Below, in pieces: positions 17,648 through 27,289 of a stretch of 64,000 nucleotides of DNA. Numbering within the stretch: position 1 is the stretch's first letter; each line of letters begins with the position of its first letter. Origin of the DNA: CAYTBN01 sp964436045. Lineage in GTDB: Bacteria; Myxococcota_A; UBA796; UBA9615; CAYRNR01. The translations under genes and the position numbers were made by a program. The notes under the pieces were generated by a model that was given only the letters and a program-made list of their open reading frames with translations, was not told where the DNA came from and did no database searches. Where the stretch lies: NCBI GenBank assembly GCA_964436045.1, contig CAYTBN010000023.1, positions 32,983 to 96,982 on the forward strand. The letters are read 5' to 3'.

Positions 17648-17844
17648 CTACCGGCCTCGACCAACCTCGATTGTCAGGAAGAACAGCCACTTACGCCTTG
17701 GCATGGACCCTGCTGCTGGTCCGGCTGTGGCGCGAGGGACCTTGCGGGGGACCGCCGGCTGGACGCCGGTCGAGGGCTGGGCAAGACGCCTGCCGATCCA
17801 TCGGGGGCAGGGTCCCCGCGCCGCCGCTCGTCCCGGGGGGTTGG

Positions 17845-19389
17845 ATGTTCGCGATGGTCAAATCGGCCGCGCTCGTGGGGGTGGACGCCCGGCCCGTGAC
17901 TGTGGAGGTGTTCCTCGCGGACCGCCTGCCCTGCGTGCAGACGGTCGGTTTGCCCGCCCGGGCGATAAAGGAGAGCGAGGACCGGGTGCGGTCTGCGATC
18001 GCCGCCGCCGGGATCGAGTTCCCGAAGAAGCGGATCGTCGTCAATCTGGCTCCCGCCGACCTGCCCAAGTCGGGGACCGGCTTCGACCTGGCGATCGCGG
18101 TGGGGATCCTCCGGGCCGCCGGCGAGATCGGCGGTACGCGGGTGGACGAGTTCCTCGTGATCGGGGAGCTGGGGTTGGACGGCGAATTGCGGGCGGTTCC
18201 CGGCGTGTTGGCCGCGGCTCTCGTGGCGAAGAAGACGGAATGTACGGGGGTCGTGGTGCCCCGCCCCAACGGCCCCGAGGCGGCGCTGGTCGAGGACCTC
18301 GAGGTGTGCGCGTCCACCAGCCTGGACGAGGTGGTGGGCTTCCTGTCGGGCAAGAGATCGGCACCTCGACTGCCGTCTCCGCGTCCCCCCGCTCGCGCCC
18401 CGTGCGAGCCCGACCTGCGAGATGTGCGCGGCCTGGCATCGGCGAGGAGGGCGCTGGAGGTCGCCGCCGCCGGGGGGCACAACCTCCTGCTGCTGGGGCC
18501 CCCTGGCACGGGCAAGTCGATGCTTGCCCGGCGCCTGCCGTCGATCCTGCCGCCGCTGGAGCGGGACGAGGCGCTGGAGGTGACACGGATCCACAGTGTC
18601 GGGGGTGTGCTGGATATCGACTCCGGCGTGGTGGGGGAGCGACCGTTCCGGGCCCCGCACCACACGGTCACACCCCAGGCGCTGGTCGGCGGCGGTGTGC
18701 CGATCCGGCCCGGCGAGGTGACCCTGGCCCACCACGGCGTGCTGTTCCTCGACGAGATGCCCGAGTTTCCGCGGGGCGCCCTCGAGGTGATGCGGCAGCC
18801 GCTGGAGGATCGGCGCGTCACGATCGCGCGGGCGACTCAACGGGTGGCGTTCCCTGCGGACTTCCAGCTGGTGGCGACGGCGAATCCCTGCCCGTGCGGG
18901 TACGAGGGGGATCCCCATCGGGCCTGCCGCTGCTCGCCGGGACAGGTGAATCGCTACAGGGAGCGGATGAGCGGGCCGTTGTTGGACCGGGTGGATCTGT
19001 TCGGTTACGTGCCGCGGACCCGGTACACCGCCTTGTCCGACCTGGAGCACGGTGAGGCCTCCGATGTCGTCTCGGAGCGGGTGACCGAGGCGCGGCGAAC
19101 TCAGCTGGCGCGGCTGGACGATCGCCCGGAAGCGCTCCGGATCAACGCCCGCCTGAGACGAGCCGATCTGGAGAGCCTTTGTGCGATCCCCGCGGCGGGC
19201 AAGGAGTTGATGCGCGATGCCGTCGATGGAGGCCTGCTTTCGCCCAGGGCCCACGACCGCGTGTTGCGTGTCGCCCGCACCCTGGCCGATCTGGCGGGGC
19301 GGGCGGCGGTGGCCGAGGAGGACGTGTCTGAAGCGATCGGATTGCGGATGGACGCGCACCCCATCGAGGGGCGGCGCGAAGACCACTGA
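17845..19389 (+). CDS. comM: ComM/YifB Mg-chelatase-like AAA+ ATPase
   Basis: 514 residues. The start MFAMVKSAALVGVDA is chosen because it matches the family N-terminus (MLAKVYSAALxGI); the frame is open for another 290 bases upstream without homology. The N-terminal Lon-protease-like domain has VGLPxxAIKESxDRVRSAI (about 34-55) and an NLAPADLPK motif (about 68). The AAA+ core has Walker A GPPGTGKS at 218-225, RPFRAPHHT, a Walker B VLFLDEMPEF and ATANPCPCG, followed by a Cys-rich segment. ComM is a hexameric helicase that helps extend heteroduplex during natural transformation. RecA, its functional partner in that process, is encoded 48 bases downstream. Confidence 0.93.
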   Translation: MFAMVKSAALVGVDARPVTVEVFLADRLPCVQTVGLPARAIKESEDRVRSAIAAAGIEFPKKRIVVNLAPADLPKSGTGFDLAIAVGILRAAGEIGGTRVDEFLVIGELGLDGELRAVPGVLAAALVAKKTECTGVVVPRPNGPEAALVEDLEVCASTSLDEVVGFLSGKRSAPRLPSPRPPARAPCEPDLRDVRGLASARRALEVAAAGGHNLLLLGPPGTGKSMLARRLPSILPPLERDEALEVTRIHSVGGVLDIDSGVVGERPFRAPHHTVTPQALVGGGVPIRPGEVTLAHHGVLFLDEMPEFPRGALEVMRQPLEDRRVTIARATQRVAFPADFQLVATANPCPCGYEGDPHRACRCSPGQVNRYRERMSGPLLDRVDLFGYVPRTRYTALSDLEHGEASDVVSERVTEARRTQLARLDDRPEALRINARLRRADLESLCAIPAAGKELMRDAVDGGLLSPRAHDRVLRVARTLADLAGRAAVAEEDVSEAIGLRMDAHPIEGRREDH

Positions 19390-19437
19390 ACGGGCCCAAC
19401 GGGTCAGGGCGGCCAGGCGTCGCCCGGGGAGGGATGG

Positions 19438-20511
<1,074 letters not shown>

Positions 20512-20619
20512 GCCTGTGGCACCCGTGTTTCCTCCCTGTGGCAGGGGGCCATGATGGGAACCCCGAGGGCGTCGACGGGGCGGTTCGCGATGTCGGTGAC
20601 AGCGGGCCGGGATGCGACC

Positions 20620-20632
20620 TACACTGGCTCCA
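20620..20632 (+). promoter_or_regulatory. Candidate -10 close to an ATG (possible leaderless start)
   Basis: TACACT at 20620-20625 lies seven bases before the ATG at 20632, with no Shine-Dalgarno between. If used, transcription would begin at or very near the start codon. Confidence 0.25.
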
Positions 20633-21648
20633 TGCCCGCGATGCGCCCACGAGCGACCACTGTCCTGTGTGCCGGTCTCGCCATCCTGGCATCCGTTCCG
20701 ACGGTGGCGCTGGGGCGTCCACTTCCGCGCAACCGGCCCCTGAGCCCGGAGACCCAGCACGCCATCTCCCGTGCGGTGGCGATGGAGGCCCGGGGGCCCG
20801 AGGCGTGGGCGGCGCTCGAGGCTCGCTTCGAGAGCGGGACGATCACCGCGGTGGAGCTGGACGAGCTGAGAATCCACTGGGCGGCGACCGTGGATGAGAG
20901 GCACGCCCGTAGCCGCTGGTCGCTGGTCCTGATGGAAGCTGGCGTGGATCCCCGCACGGCGGTGCTCACCCCCCAGGCGGTCGAAAAGGGGGATCTGGCT
21001 GCGCTGGAAGCCGTGCTGGATGCGGCCCCCAACCTCCCGGTGGAGCTGAAGCTCGTTCACGTCGCTGCCATGTGGGGACAGGGCAAGGAGGGCAAGGCTG
21101 CCCTGGTGTACAGGGAAGTGCTGGGGAACGATTCGCTCCTCGCCTACTACGACACGTTGATGGAGGAGTGGTTGCGTGGCAGGGCGGCCGAGATGGTGGC
21201 GGGCAACGGCACCGGATTCGAGCCCTCCCAGCCGGACCTGACCGAGGCGTTGCGCCAGAACCTGCGTGCGAGAGGTCCCGCCGGGAGCTTCCTGCTGTCC
21301 GTGCTGGAGCCCGCCGAGCCGCCGGAGGCCCTGGGTGTACCCCAGGCCGAGATCCGGGGCGAGCTGGTGGACGAGGTGATCGGAAGTCAGCGGCTGGATC
21401 TCTATTACTGCTACGAGCGTACCGGCGGCATCGATCGTCTCGGCGTGGGCGCGTTGACCATGGAGTTCGGGGTCGGTCCTTACGGGGCCGTGGAGTTCTG
21501 CTCCGTGCTGCCCAGCGCCGATCTGCGGACCACCGAGTTCCGCGACTGCTGCTGCGGAGCGGTCGAATCCCTGCGGTTTCCCGCCCCCGAGGGCGGCGGG
21601 CGCGCCACCGTTCGTCAGACCGTCCGCTTCCCGATGAAGAAGAAGTAG
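20632..21648 (+). CDS. Exported protein with AgmX/TonB-like C-terminal domain
   Basis: 338 residues from ATG 20632; ATG 20641 is equally possible, and the frame extends upstream to 20551. A signal peptide (about 1-30, ending VALGRP) precedes a helical region (about 35-230). The last 95 residues (ELVDEVIGSQRLDLYYCYERT, then LTMEFGVGPYGAVEFCSV, ESLRFPAPEGGG) have the layout of the TonB/AgmX C-terminal domain found in myxobacterial gliding and adventurous-motility proteins. Extra cysteines (DCCCG) are unusual in that domain. It is a periplasmic protein of unknown partner, convergent with the biotin operon. Confidence 0.65.
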   Translation: MPAMRPRATTVLCAGLAILASVPTVALGRPLPRNRPLSPETQHAISRAVAMEARGPEAWAALEARFESGTITAVELDELRIHWAATVDERHARSRWSLVLMEAGVDPRTAVLTPQAVEKGDLAALEAVLDAAPNLPVELKLVHVAAMWGQGKEGKAALVYREVLGNDSLLAYYDTLMEEWLRGRAAEMVAGNGTGFEPSQPDLTEALRQNLRARGPAGSFLLSVLEPAEPPEALGVPQAEIRGELVDEVIGSQRLDLYYCYERTGGIDRLGVGALTMEFGVGPYGAVEFCSVLPSADLRTTEFRDCCCGAVESLRFPAPEGGGRATVRQTVRFPMKKK

Positions 21649-21651
21649 CGC

Positions 21652-22359
21652 TCAGGTCGTCGTCGGCAGCAGGGCGTCCGCGCCAGGACATCCCCGCAGC
21701 GCCGCACCCAGCGCCGCAGGTTCGAGATGTGCCTGGAAGGGCAGCGGACCGACCACGGGCGGATCGATCAGGGCACCGATCTCGGCGGCGTTGCTGGCGA
21801 GGGAGGGATCGCCGGGGCGTGCGGGCTCGGCGCGGCTGAGGACCACCGCGACGATGGGAACAGCGCGTCGCTCCAGCGCTTCGACGACCAGTCGAACGTG
21901 GTTGATGACCCCCAGCCGATCGGCGGCCACCACCAGCGCGGGCAACTCGCAGCGTTGGGCGAACGTCGCCGCGTCACCCCCGTCCCAGAGCGGCGACAGC
22001 AGGCCCCCCGCCCCTTCGATCAGCAGCAGGTCGGCGCTGCTCGCCCGCCGCGCGATCTCCCGTTGCCAGGCGACGGGATCGAGTTCGACCCCCTCCAGCC
22101 GGGCCGCCACCGGCGGCGCCAGGGGTGCGGTCAGCCGGGTCGGGCAAACCTCGGACAGGGGCCGCGAGCGCCCGCAGGCCTCCCAGAGCATCCGGCCGTC
22201 GGCGGGTTCGCCATCGACTCCGCTCTCCACCGGCTTGTAGGCGTCCACCGACCGCCCGAGCTGACGCCAGGCCGCCAGCAGGGCGCTGCCCACCACGGTC
22301 TTGCCGACGTCCGTGTCGGTTCCGGTCACCAGCAGCGCCGCCGGGGGAGTCAGGCTCAC
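21652..22359 (-). CDS. bioD: Dethiobiotin synthase BioD
   Basis: 235 residues. BioD closes the ureido ring of dethiobiotin from 7,8-diaminopelargonate, CO2 and ATP. The P-loop VTGTDTDVGKT is at about 11-21, KPVESG at about 41-46 and IEGAGG at about 115-120. The start is GTG, overlapping the bioA stop as GTGA; the frame is open far upstream but that part is antisense-like shadow of bioA. It is the last gene of the operon. Confidence 0.92.
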   Translation of the reverse strand: MSLTPPAALLVTGTDTDVGKTVVGSALLAAWRQLGRSVDAYKPVESGVDGEPADGRMLWEACGRSRPLSEVCPTRLTAPLAPPVAARLEGVELDPVAWQREIARRASSADLLLIEGAGGLLSPLWDGGDAATFAQRCELPALVVAADRLGVINHVRLVVEALERRAVPIVAVVLSRAEPARPGDPSLASNAAEIGALIDPPVVGPLPFQAHLEPAALGAALRGCPGADALLPTTT

Positions 22360-23816
22360 GCGCCCGCCTCCCGCGCCAGTCGCGGCCCGAGCTCCTCGAT
22401 CGCCTCGTGAACCACACCGCAGAGCAGGTCGATTTCGTCGTCCGATACCGCCAGCGGGGGCATCAAGACCAACACGTCCCCCAGCGGCCGCACCATGACC
22501 CCCCGCTCCTTTGCCGAGTTGCAGATCGTGTTGCCGGCCTGCTGGTCGGGGCGGAACGGAACCTCTCCGGCGCGTTCTCTCACGAGCTCGACCCCGGCGA
22601 TCAGGCCCAGCTGCCGTACGTCTCCCACATGCGGCAACTCGCCCATCGCCCTCAGCCGCTCGCCGAAGCGGCCGGCCTGGCGGCGCACCTCGGCCATCGT
22701 GGTGCCGTCGGCGAATAGCCCCAGGTTGGCGATGGCCGCCGCGCACGCCAGCGGATTGCCCGTGTAGCTGTGGCCGTGGAAGAACGTCTTGTAGTCCGTG
22801 TGTTCGCCGAGGAAGCCGCGGTAGATCTCCTCGGTGGCGATGGTGGCGGCCAGGGGCAGGTACCCGGCCGACAGCCCCTTGGCCACGGCCACCAGATCGG
22901 GCTCGACCCCGGCGTGCTGACACGCGAAGATCTCGCCAGTTCGGCCGAATCCCGTGGCCACCTCGTCCACGATCAGCAGCGCGCCGTGTTCCCGGGCGAT
23001 CTCCGCCGCCCGCGTGAGCACCTCCGGCGGGTAGATCAGGATCCCGGCGGCCCCCTGCATCAACGGTTCGACGATCAGGGCGGCCACCTTTCCCGGGTTG
23101 CGCTCGAAGGCCTGGCGAATGCTCTCGGTGCACTCCAGGCCGCAACCGGGATAGGAACGGCCCACGGGACAGCGATAGCAGTAGGGGCTGTGTGCGCGTT
23201 CGGTCTGGAACAGCAGGGGGCCGTAGACGCCGTGGAACAGGTCGATCCCACCGACGCTGACCGATCCGATGGTGTCCCCGTGGTAGGCGTTGTCGAGCCG
23301 AACGAAGACCGTGCGCTCCTTGCCGCCGTCGACCTGCTGCCAGTACTGGAAAGCCATCTTGACCGCGATCTCCATCGCCGTGGATCCCGAGTCGCTGTAG
23401 AAGACCCGGGTCAGCTGCGGCGACGGGGCCAGTTCCACGAGCGTTCGGGCCAGCTCGATGGCGGGCACGTTGGAGGGGCCGAGCATGGTGCAGTGTGCGA
23501 TCCGTTCGAGCTGGGAGCGGATCGCCCGGTCGATTTCGGGACGTCGATGGCCGTGCAGATTGACCCATAGCGACGAGTTTCCGTCCAGGTAGGCACGGCC
23601 GTGTATGTCGCGGATCCAGCAACCCTGGCCCTCCTCGATGATCACGGGGTCGGCCGCCTGATACGCCTGCATCTGGGTAAACGGCTTCCACAGACATCGC
23701 CGATCGGCGTTCACCAGATGCTCGCGGCGAGCCTCGCGCTCAGGGGCGGGCGGGGCGTCGTCGGATGGGAACGGGCTCAGCTCTGCGGCGGAACGGTAGG
23801 GAAAAGGCGCGGTCAC
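22356..23816 (-). CDS. bioA: Adenosylmethionine-8-amino-7-oxononanoate aminotransferase BioA
   Basis: 486 residues, class III PLP aminotransferase. It converts 7-keto-8-aminopelargonate to 7,8-diaminopelargonate using S-adenosylmethionine as amino donor. Diagnostic are WKPFTQM near the N-terminus, YSDSGSTAMEIAVKMA, NAYHGDTIGSVSVGG, IVDEVATGFGRTG and the PLP lysine in AVAKGLSAGYLPLAA. It stands between bioF (51-base gap) and bioD (four-base overlap), in the order of the pathway. Confidence 0.95.
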   Translation of the reverse strand: MTAPFPYRSAAELSPFPSDDAPPAPEREARREHLVNADRRCLWKPFTQMQAYQAADPVIIEEGQGCWIRDIHGRAYLDGNSSLWVNLHGHRRPEIDRAIRSQLERIAHCTMLGPSNVPAIELARTLVELAPSPQLTRVFYSDSGSTAMEIAVKMAFQYWQQVDGGKERTVFVRLDNAYHGDTIGSVSVGGIDLFHGVYGPLLFQTERAHSPYCYRCPVGRSYPGCGLECTESIRQAFERNPGKVAALIVEPLMQGAAGILIYPPEVLTRAAEIAREHGALLIVDEVATGFGRTGEIFACQHAGVEPDLVAVAKGLSAGYLPLAATIATEEIYRGFLGEHTDYKTFFHGHSYTGNPLACAAAIANLGLFADGTTMAEVRRQAGRFGERLRAMGELPHVGDVRQLGLIAGVELVRERAGEVPFRPDQQAGNTICNSAKERGVMVRPLGDVLVLMPPLAVSDDEIDLLCGVVHEAIEELGPRLAREAGA

Positions 23817-23867
23817 TGTTTTGGTCCTCCCGGGAGGGATCCGGCACCGGCGGGCATCCGGGCGGGG

Positions 23868-25073
23868 TCAGCTAGGATCCACGTCGAGCCCGAGATGAGC
23901 AACCCCCGCAGCGAGTGCGTCCAGCAGGTGGTCGACCTGGGCGTCGCTGTGCTGTGCCGAGACGGTCAGTCGCAGTCTGCAGGTGTGTTCGGGGACGGTG
24001 GGAGGGCGGATCGCGCGGCAGAAGAGGCCGGCCTGGAGCAGGTATTCGGCCAGCGCGAGGGCCTTGGCTTCTTCGCCGACCACGACCGGGATGATGGGCG
24101 AGGGCTCGGTGCCGGTGCCCAATCCCATTTCGCGAATGCCCTCCCAGACCCTCCGGGACTGGCGGGACAGTTCCTCGCGCCGCCAGGGCTCCTCGTGGAT
24201 CACCGCCAGCGCCTCGGTCGCGGCGGCAGCGGAGGCCGGCGGAAGGGCCGTCGTGTACAGGAAGCTGCGTCCGCTGCTGACCAGCAGATCTCTCACCTCG
24301 GCGTCGCACAGCACGAAGGCGCCGTGGGATCCAAGCGCCTTGCCCAGCGTCCCCAGCTTGATCGGAGCGTCGATCCCGGCCTCCGCGCAAGCACCCCGCC
24401 CCCCTGGCCCCAGCGTTCCGAAGGCATGGGCCTCGTCCACCACCAGGGTCGCTCCGGCCGCTCGCGTGGCCCGGTCGTAGCCCGCCAGGTCGACCCGGTC
24501 ACCGTCCATGCTGTAGAGCCCCTCGACCACCACCCAGCGGTGGCCCTGACGAACCACCCGTAGCTGGTCCGCGAGCCCCTCCACGTCCCCGTGCGAGACC
24601 ACCCGCGTATCCGCCCGCGACAGGCGGCAGGCATCGACGATGCTCGCGTGGTTCAGCTCGTCACTGCACACCAGGTCGCCCTGGCGCCCGAGGGTCGTCA
24701 ACAGCGCCAGGTTTGCCTGGTATCCGGACGAGAACACCAGCGCCGTCTCCGCTCCGAAGGCGACGGCGAGGTTTCGCTCCAGGCGCTCGTGGCAGGGCAG
24801 TGTGCCCGCCACCAGCCGGCTGCTCCCCGATCCGGCACCCATCTCCTGCAGCGCCGCCTGGCCGGCGGCCACCAGGCGCGGGTGCTGGCGGAGGCCCAGG
24901 TAGTCATTGGAGCAAAAGACGGTCATACGCTGGCCATCCAGGGTGGCCTCGGTACCGACCGCATCGTGCAATGGCGCCAGCGAGCGAAGCCGGTCCTGCA
25001 TCCTCAGCTCCGCCAGCCGCTCCTCGATCACGGTCGCATGGGGAGGTGCCCCGGAGGGTCGGCGTCCGGCCAT
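23868..25073 (-). CDS. bioF: 8-amino-7-oxononanoate synthase BioF
   Basis: 401 residues. This PLP enzyme condenses pimeloyl-ACP or -CoA with alanine at the entry to the biotin branch. Motifs are SNDYLGLRQHPRLVAA, GSGSSRLVAG, FSSGYQAN, VVDEAHAFG and the PLP lysine in GTLGKALGSHG. It starts three bases after the ABC ATPase stop without its own clear ribosome site, which suggests coupling to that gene; M25 is an alternative start. No bioB, bioC or bioH is in the window. Confidence 0.95.
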   Translation of the reverse strand: MAGRRPSGAPPHATVIEERLAELRMQDRLRSLAPLHDAVGTEATLDGQRMTVFCSNDYLGLRQHPRLVAAGQAALQEMGAGSGSSRLVAGTLPCHERLERNLAVAFGAETALVFSSGYQANLALLTTLGRQGDLVCSDELNHASIVDACRLSRADTRVVSHGDVEGLADQLRVVRQGHRWVVVEGLYSMDGDRVDLAGYDRATRAAGATLVVDEAHAFGTLGPGGRGACAEAGIDAPIKLGTLGKALGSHGAFVLCDAEVRDLLVSSGRSFLYTTALPPASAAAATEALAVIHEEPWRREELSRQSRRVWEGIREMGLGTGTEPSPIIPVVVGEEAKALALAEYLLQAGLFCRAIRPPTVPEHTCRLRLTVSAQHSDAQVDHLLDALAAGVAHLGLDVDPS

Positions 25074-25076
25074 CGA

Positions 25077-26024
25077 TCATGCCTCCTCGGGCGCCGGCGG
25101 TGACTCCTGATCCGCGCCACCGGTCAACGTAAGGTACACACTCTCGAGGCTCAACCGGTCGACTCGCTGTTCCAGCAGGGTCCAGCCACGATCGACGACC
25201 TCGCGGAAGATGAGGGCGCGGACGTCGCATCCCGCGATCACCGTCACCTCCCCGCCCGCCGTCGGCTCGGCGGAGTTCACCCCCGCCAGCGCGGCCAGGG
25301 CCTGGGCGACGTCGCCGACCGGTGCGCCGTCTACTCGCACCGCCAGCCGCCGCCCGTGCTCCAGCCGCGATGCCAGTTCGTCGGTGGTACCACCCGCGCG
25401 GATGTGCCCCCCGTCGATGATCACGACCCGATCGCAGGTCGCCTCCACCTCGGCGAGGATGTGGCTCGACAGGATCACGGTTCGCTGGCGGCCGAGTTCC
25501 TGGATCAGCCCGCGGATCTCCGCGATCTGCTGGGGGTCGAGGCCGGAGGTGGGCTCGTCCAGCAGCAGGATGGGTGGCCAGTGCAGGATCGCCTGGGCCA
25601 ACCCGACCCGCTGGCGATACCCCTTGGACAGCTGGCCGATGGGCCGGTCGATCACGTCGCCGATGCCGCAGCGTTCGACCGCGCGATCGAGTTCCGTATT
25701 GCCCCTGAGCCGTCGCACCGATGCCATGAAACCCAGGTACTCCCGCGGCGTCATCTCCGGATAGATGGGTGCGTTTTCCGGCAGGTATCCAAGCCGGCGT
25801 CGGACCTCGAACGATTCGGAGACCACGTCGAAGCCGTCCAGCGAAGCGCGGCCGGCGGTGGGCGCGAGCGCGCCGGAGAGGATCCTGAGCAACGTGGTCT
25901 TACCCGCGCCGTTGGGCCCCAGCAGTCCGACGATCTGCCCGCGCTCGACGCTGAAGCTCACCCCGTCCAGGGCGCGTACACCCGGGAAATCCTTGGTGAT
26001 CCCTTCGACGTCGACCGCGCTCAT
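25077..26024 (-). CDS. ABC transporter ATP-binding protein (ABC-2/GldA type)
   Basis: 315 residues. It has Walker A LLGPNGAGKTTL (about 35-46), a Q-loop in GYLPENAPIYPEMTPREYL, signature LSKGYRQRVGLAQAIL, Walker B ILLLDEPTSGLDP and the switch His in ILSSHILAEVE. The C-terminal 90 residues are the regulatory extension common in GldA/NatA-type exporters. No ABC-2 permease adjoins; the next gene, three bases on, is bioF. The partner permease must be elsewhere or the protein has another role. It heads the biotin operon. Confidence 0.9.
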   Translation of the reverse strand: MSAVDVEGITKDFPGVRALDGVSFSVERGQIVGLLGPNGAGKTTLLRILSGALAPTAGRASLDGFDVVSESFEVRRRLGYLPENAPIYPEMTPREYLGFMASVRRLRGNTELDRAVERCGIGDVIDRPIGQLSKGYRQRVGLAQAILHWPPILLLDEPTSGLDPQQIAEIRGLIQELGRQRTVILSSHILAEVEATCDRVVIIDGGHIRAGGTTDELASRLEHGRRLAVRVDGAPVGDVAQALAALAGVNSAEPTAGGEVTVIAGCDVRALIFREVVDRGWTLLEQRVDRLSLESVYLTLTGGADQESPPAPEEA

Positions 26025-26107
26025 CGCGTCTCTCCACGCCCCGTCCCGGGACTCGGCCGACTATCCCCCATCCATCGCCCGGTGTCGACTGGACACCGCC
26101 ACGGCTG

Positions 26108-26122
26108 TATACAGGCACTTGA
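26108..26122 (+). promoter_or_regulatory. Candidate -10 adjoining the udk start codon
   Basis: TATACA at 26108-26113 lies eight bases before ATG 26122, and no Shine-Dalgarno intervenes. This arrangement would suit a leaderless or very short-leader transcript. Confidence 0.25.
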
Positions 26123-26796
26123 TGGCCAAACTGGAACGAGCGGCGGACTTGACCGAAGCGGAGGAGCGCAAACCTCTGCTGGTGGGTATCGCTGGCGGAA
26201 CTGGCTCAGGCAAGACCTTCCTGGCCCACTCGATGGTCTCCTCCATGGGGAAACGGCAGGTGGCGTTGCTGCAGCAGGACGCCTACTACCGGGACCTGGC
26301 GGATCACGGCGGCAAGGATCCGGCGGACATCAACTACGACCATCCGGACGCCCTCGAGCTGGACCTGTTGTCGCGGCACCTCGGTCTGATCGCCGAAGGC
26401 AGGCCGATCCACCGCCCGGTCTACAACTTCGAGACCCATCGCCGTTCGGTGACCCGGATGGTGGTCGAGCCGCTGCCGATCGTGGTCGTGGAGGGGATCC
26501 TGTCCCTGTTCGACCCGCAGATCCGCGCGCAGTTCGATTTTAAGGTCTTCATCGACGCAGACGCGGACGTCCGGCTCTCCCGCCGGCTGATCCGGGACTG
26601 CGAGGAGCGCGGTCGGACGGTGGTCTCGGTGCTCGACCAGTACACGACGACAGTCCGCCCGTCGTACCAGCAGTTCGTCGAACCCAGCCGGCGATATGCC
26701 GACCTGATCGTCAACAACAGCGAAGACGAAGTGGGTCGCCGGGGGTTCGACCTCGTGATCCGCGAGGTGCGCCGCCTGGCCGGCCTGGGCGAATGA
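26122..26796 (+). CDS. udk: Uridine kinase
   Basis: 224 residues. Udk phosphorylates uridine and cytidine with ATP or GTP in pyrimidine salvage. The P-loop GGTGSGKT is at 25-32, followed by QQDAYYRDL, INYDHPDALELDLL, PVYNFETHRR and VEGILSLFDP. The FIDADADVRLSRRLIRDCEERGR lid region is intact. The start MAKLERAADL is chosen by family length; the frame continues upstream antisense to the ABC gene. A lipoprotein gene follows after 13 bases. Confidence 0.93.
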   Translation: MAKLERAADLTEAEERKPLLVGIAGGTGSGKTFLAHSMVSSMGKRQVALLQQDAYYRDLADHGGKDPADINYDHPDALELDLLSRHLGLIAEGRPIHRPVYNFETHRRSVTRMVVEPLPIVVVEGILSLFDPQIRAQFDFKVFIDADADVRLSRRLIRDCEERGRTVVSVLDQYTTTVRPSYQQFVEPSRRYADLIVNNSEDEVGRRGFDLVIREVRRLAGLGE

Positions 26797-26809
26797 AAAG
26801 GAGCGTGGG

Positions 26810-27226
26810 ATGAAGCTGGCTACCATCGTCTGTTCGATCGCGATCGGAGGCCTGTGGCTCGTGGGCTGTCCCTCGGACGACGATGACGACACCACCGTCG
26901 AGGAATGCCCGACGGCCGAGACCCCCACCGCCGACATCATCCAGCCGTCCAACACCGCTCAGTTCGAGTCGGGCGTGGAGGTGCAGTTCGTGGCCAAGGT
27001 CGACGACGACCTGGACACCTCGCAATCGCTGGAGACCCACTGGTACGACGCTCTCTATCTCGAGCCAGAAGAGTTCCCGGCGCCCGCACCGGACGCCAAC
27101 GGCGAGATGCGTTTCGCCAAGAGCGACTTCGAAAACGGCATCCACACGTTGACCCTGGAGGTCTTCGACTCCGACGGCTGCAGAGGCGAGGACAAGATCG
27201 TGATCAACGTCGGAGCGGAGCGATAG
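26810..27226 (+). CDS. Small acidic lipoprotein, Ig-like
   Basis: 138 residues. The start has GGAGCGTGGG upstream; the signal ends in LVGC and is followed by SDDDDDTTVEE, the acidic linker typical of lipoproteins in this window. The remainder (ADIIQPSNTAQFESGVEVQF to TLTLEVFDSDGC and VINVG) has the strand pattern of a PKD/Ig-like sandwich. Probably a surface or outer-membrane lipoprotein of unknown role. It sits 13 bases after udk. Confidence 0.7.
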   Translation: MKLATIVCSIAIGGLWLVGCPSDDDDDTTVEECPTAETPTADIIQPSNTAQFESGVEVQFVAKVDDDLDTSQSLETHWYDALYLEPEEFPAPAPDANGEMRFAKSDFENGIHTLTLEVFDSDGCRGEDKIVINVGAER

Positions 27227-27289
27227 CCATCGATTCTCCTGGGGCGTCACCGGAGCCCCGGCTATGATCACGCCGGCATCGAGGCCGAC

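Larger units (their letters stand above)
17094..17844. other. Long intergenic region between MC1 and comM
   Basis: About 750 bases with no gene I would support; the ORFs here have no family-like sequence and poor codon pattern. It holds the likely promoter of MC1 (minus strand, 17214-17241), a run of 12 T (17483-17494) not preceded by a GC hairpin and a perfect 10-base inverted repeat (17609-17618 with 17638-17647). AT-rich patches at 17215-17260 and 17360-17390 contrast with the surrounding sequence. Confidence 0.5.

Noticed and set aside
22360..23697. Upstream extension of the bioD frame
   Set aside because: Frame-shifted shadow of bioA; the GTG at 22359 matches the family start.
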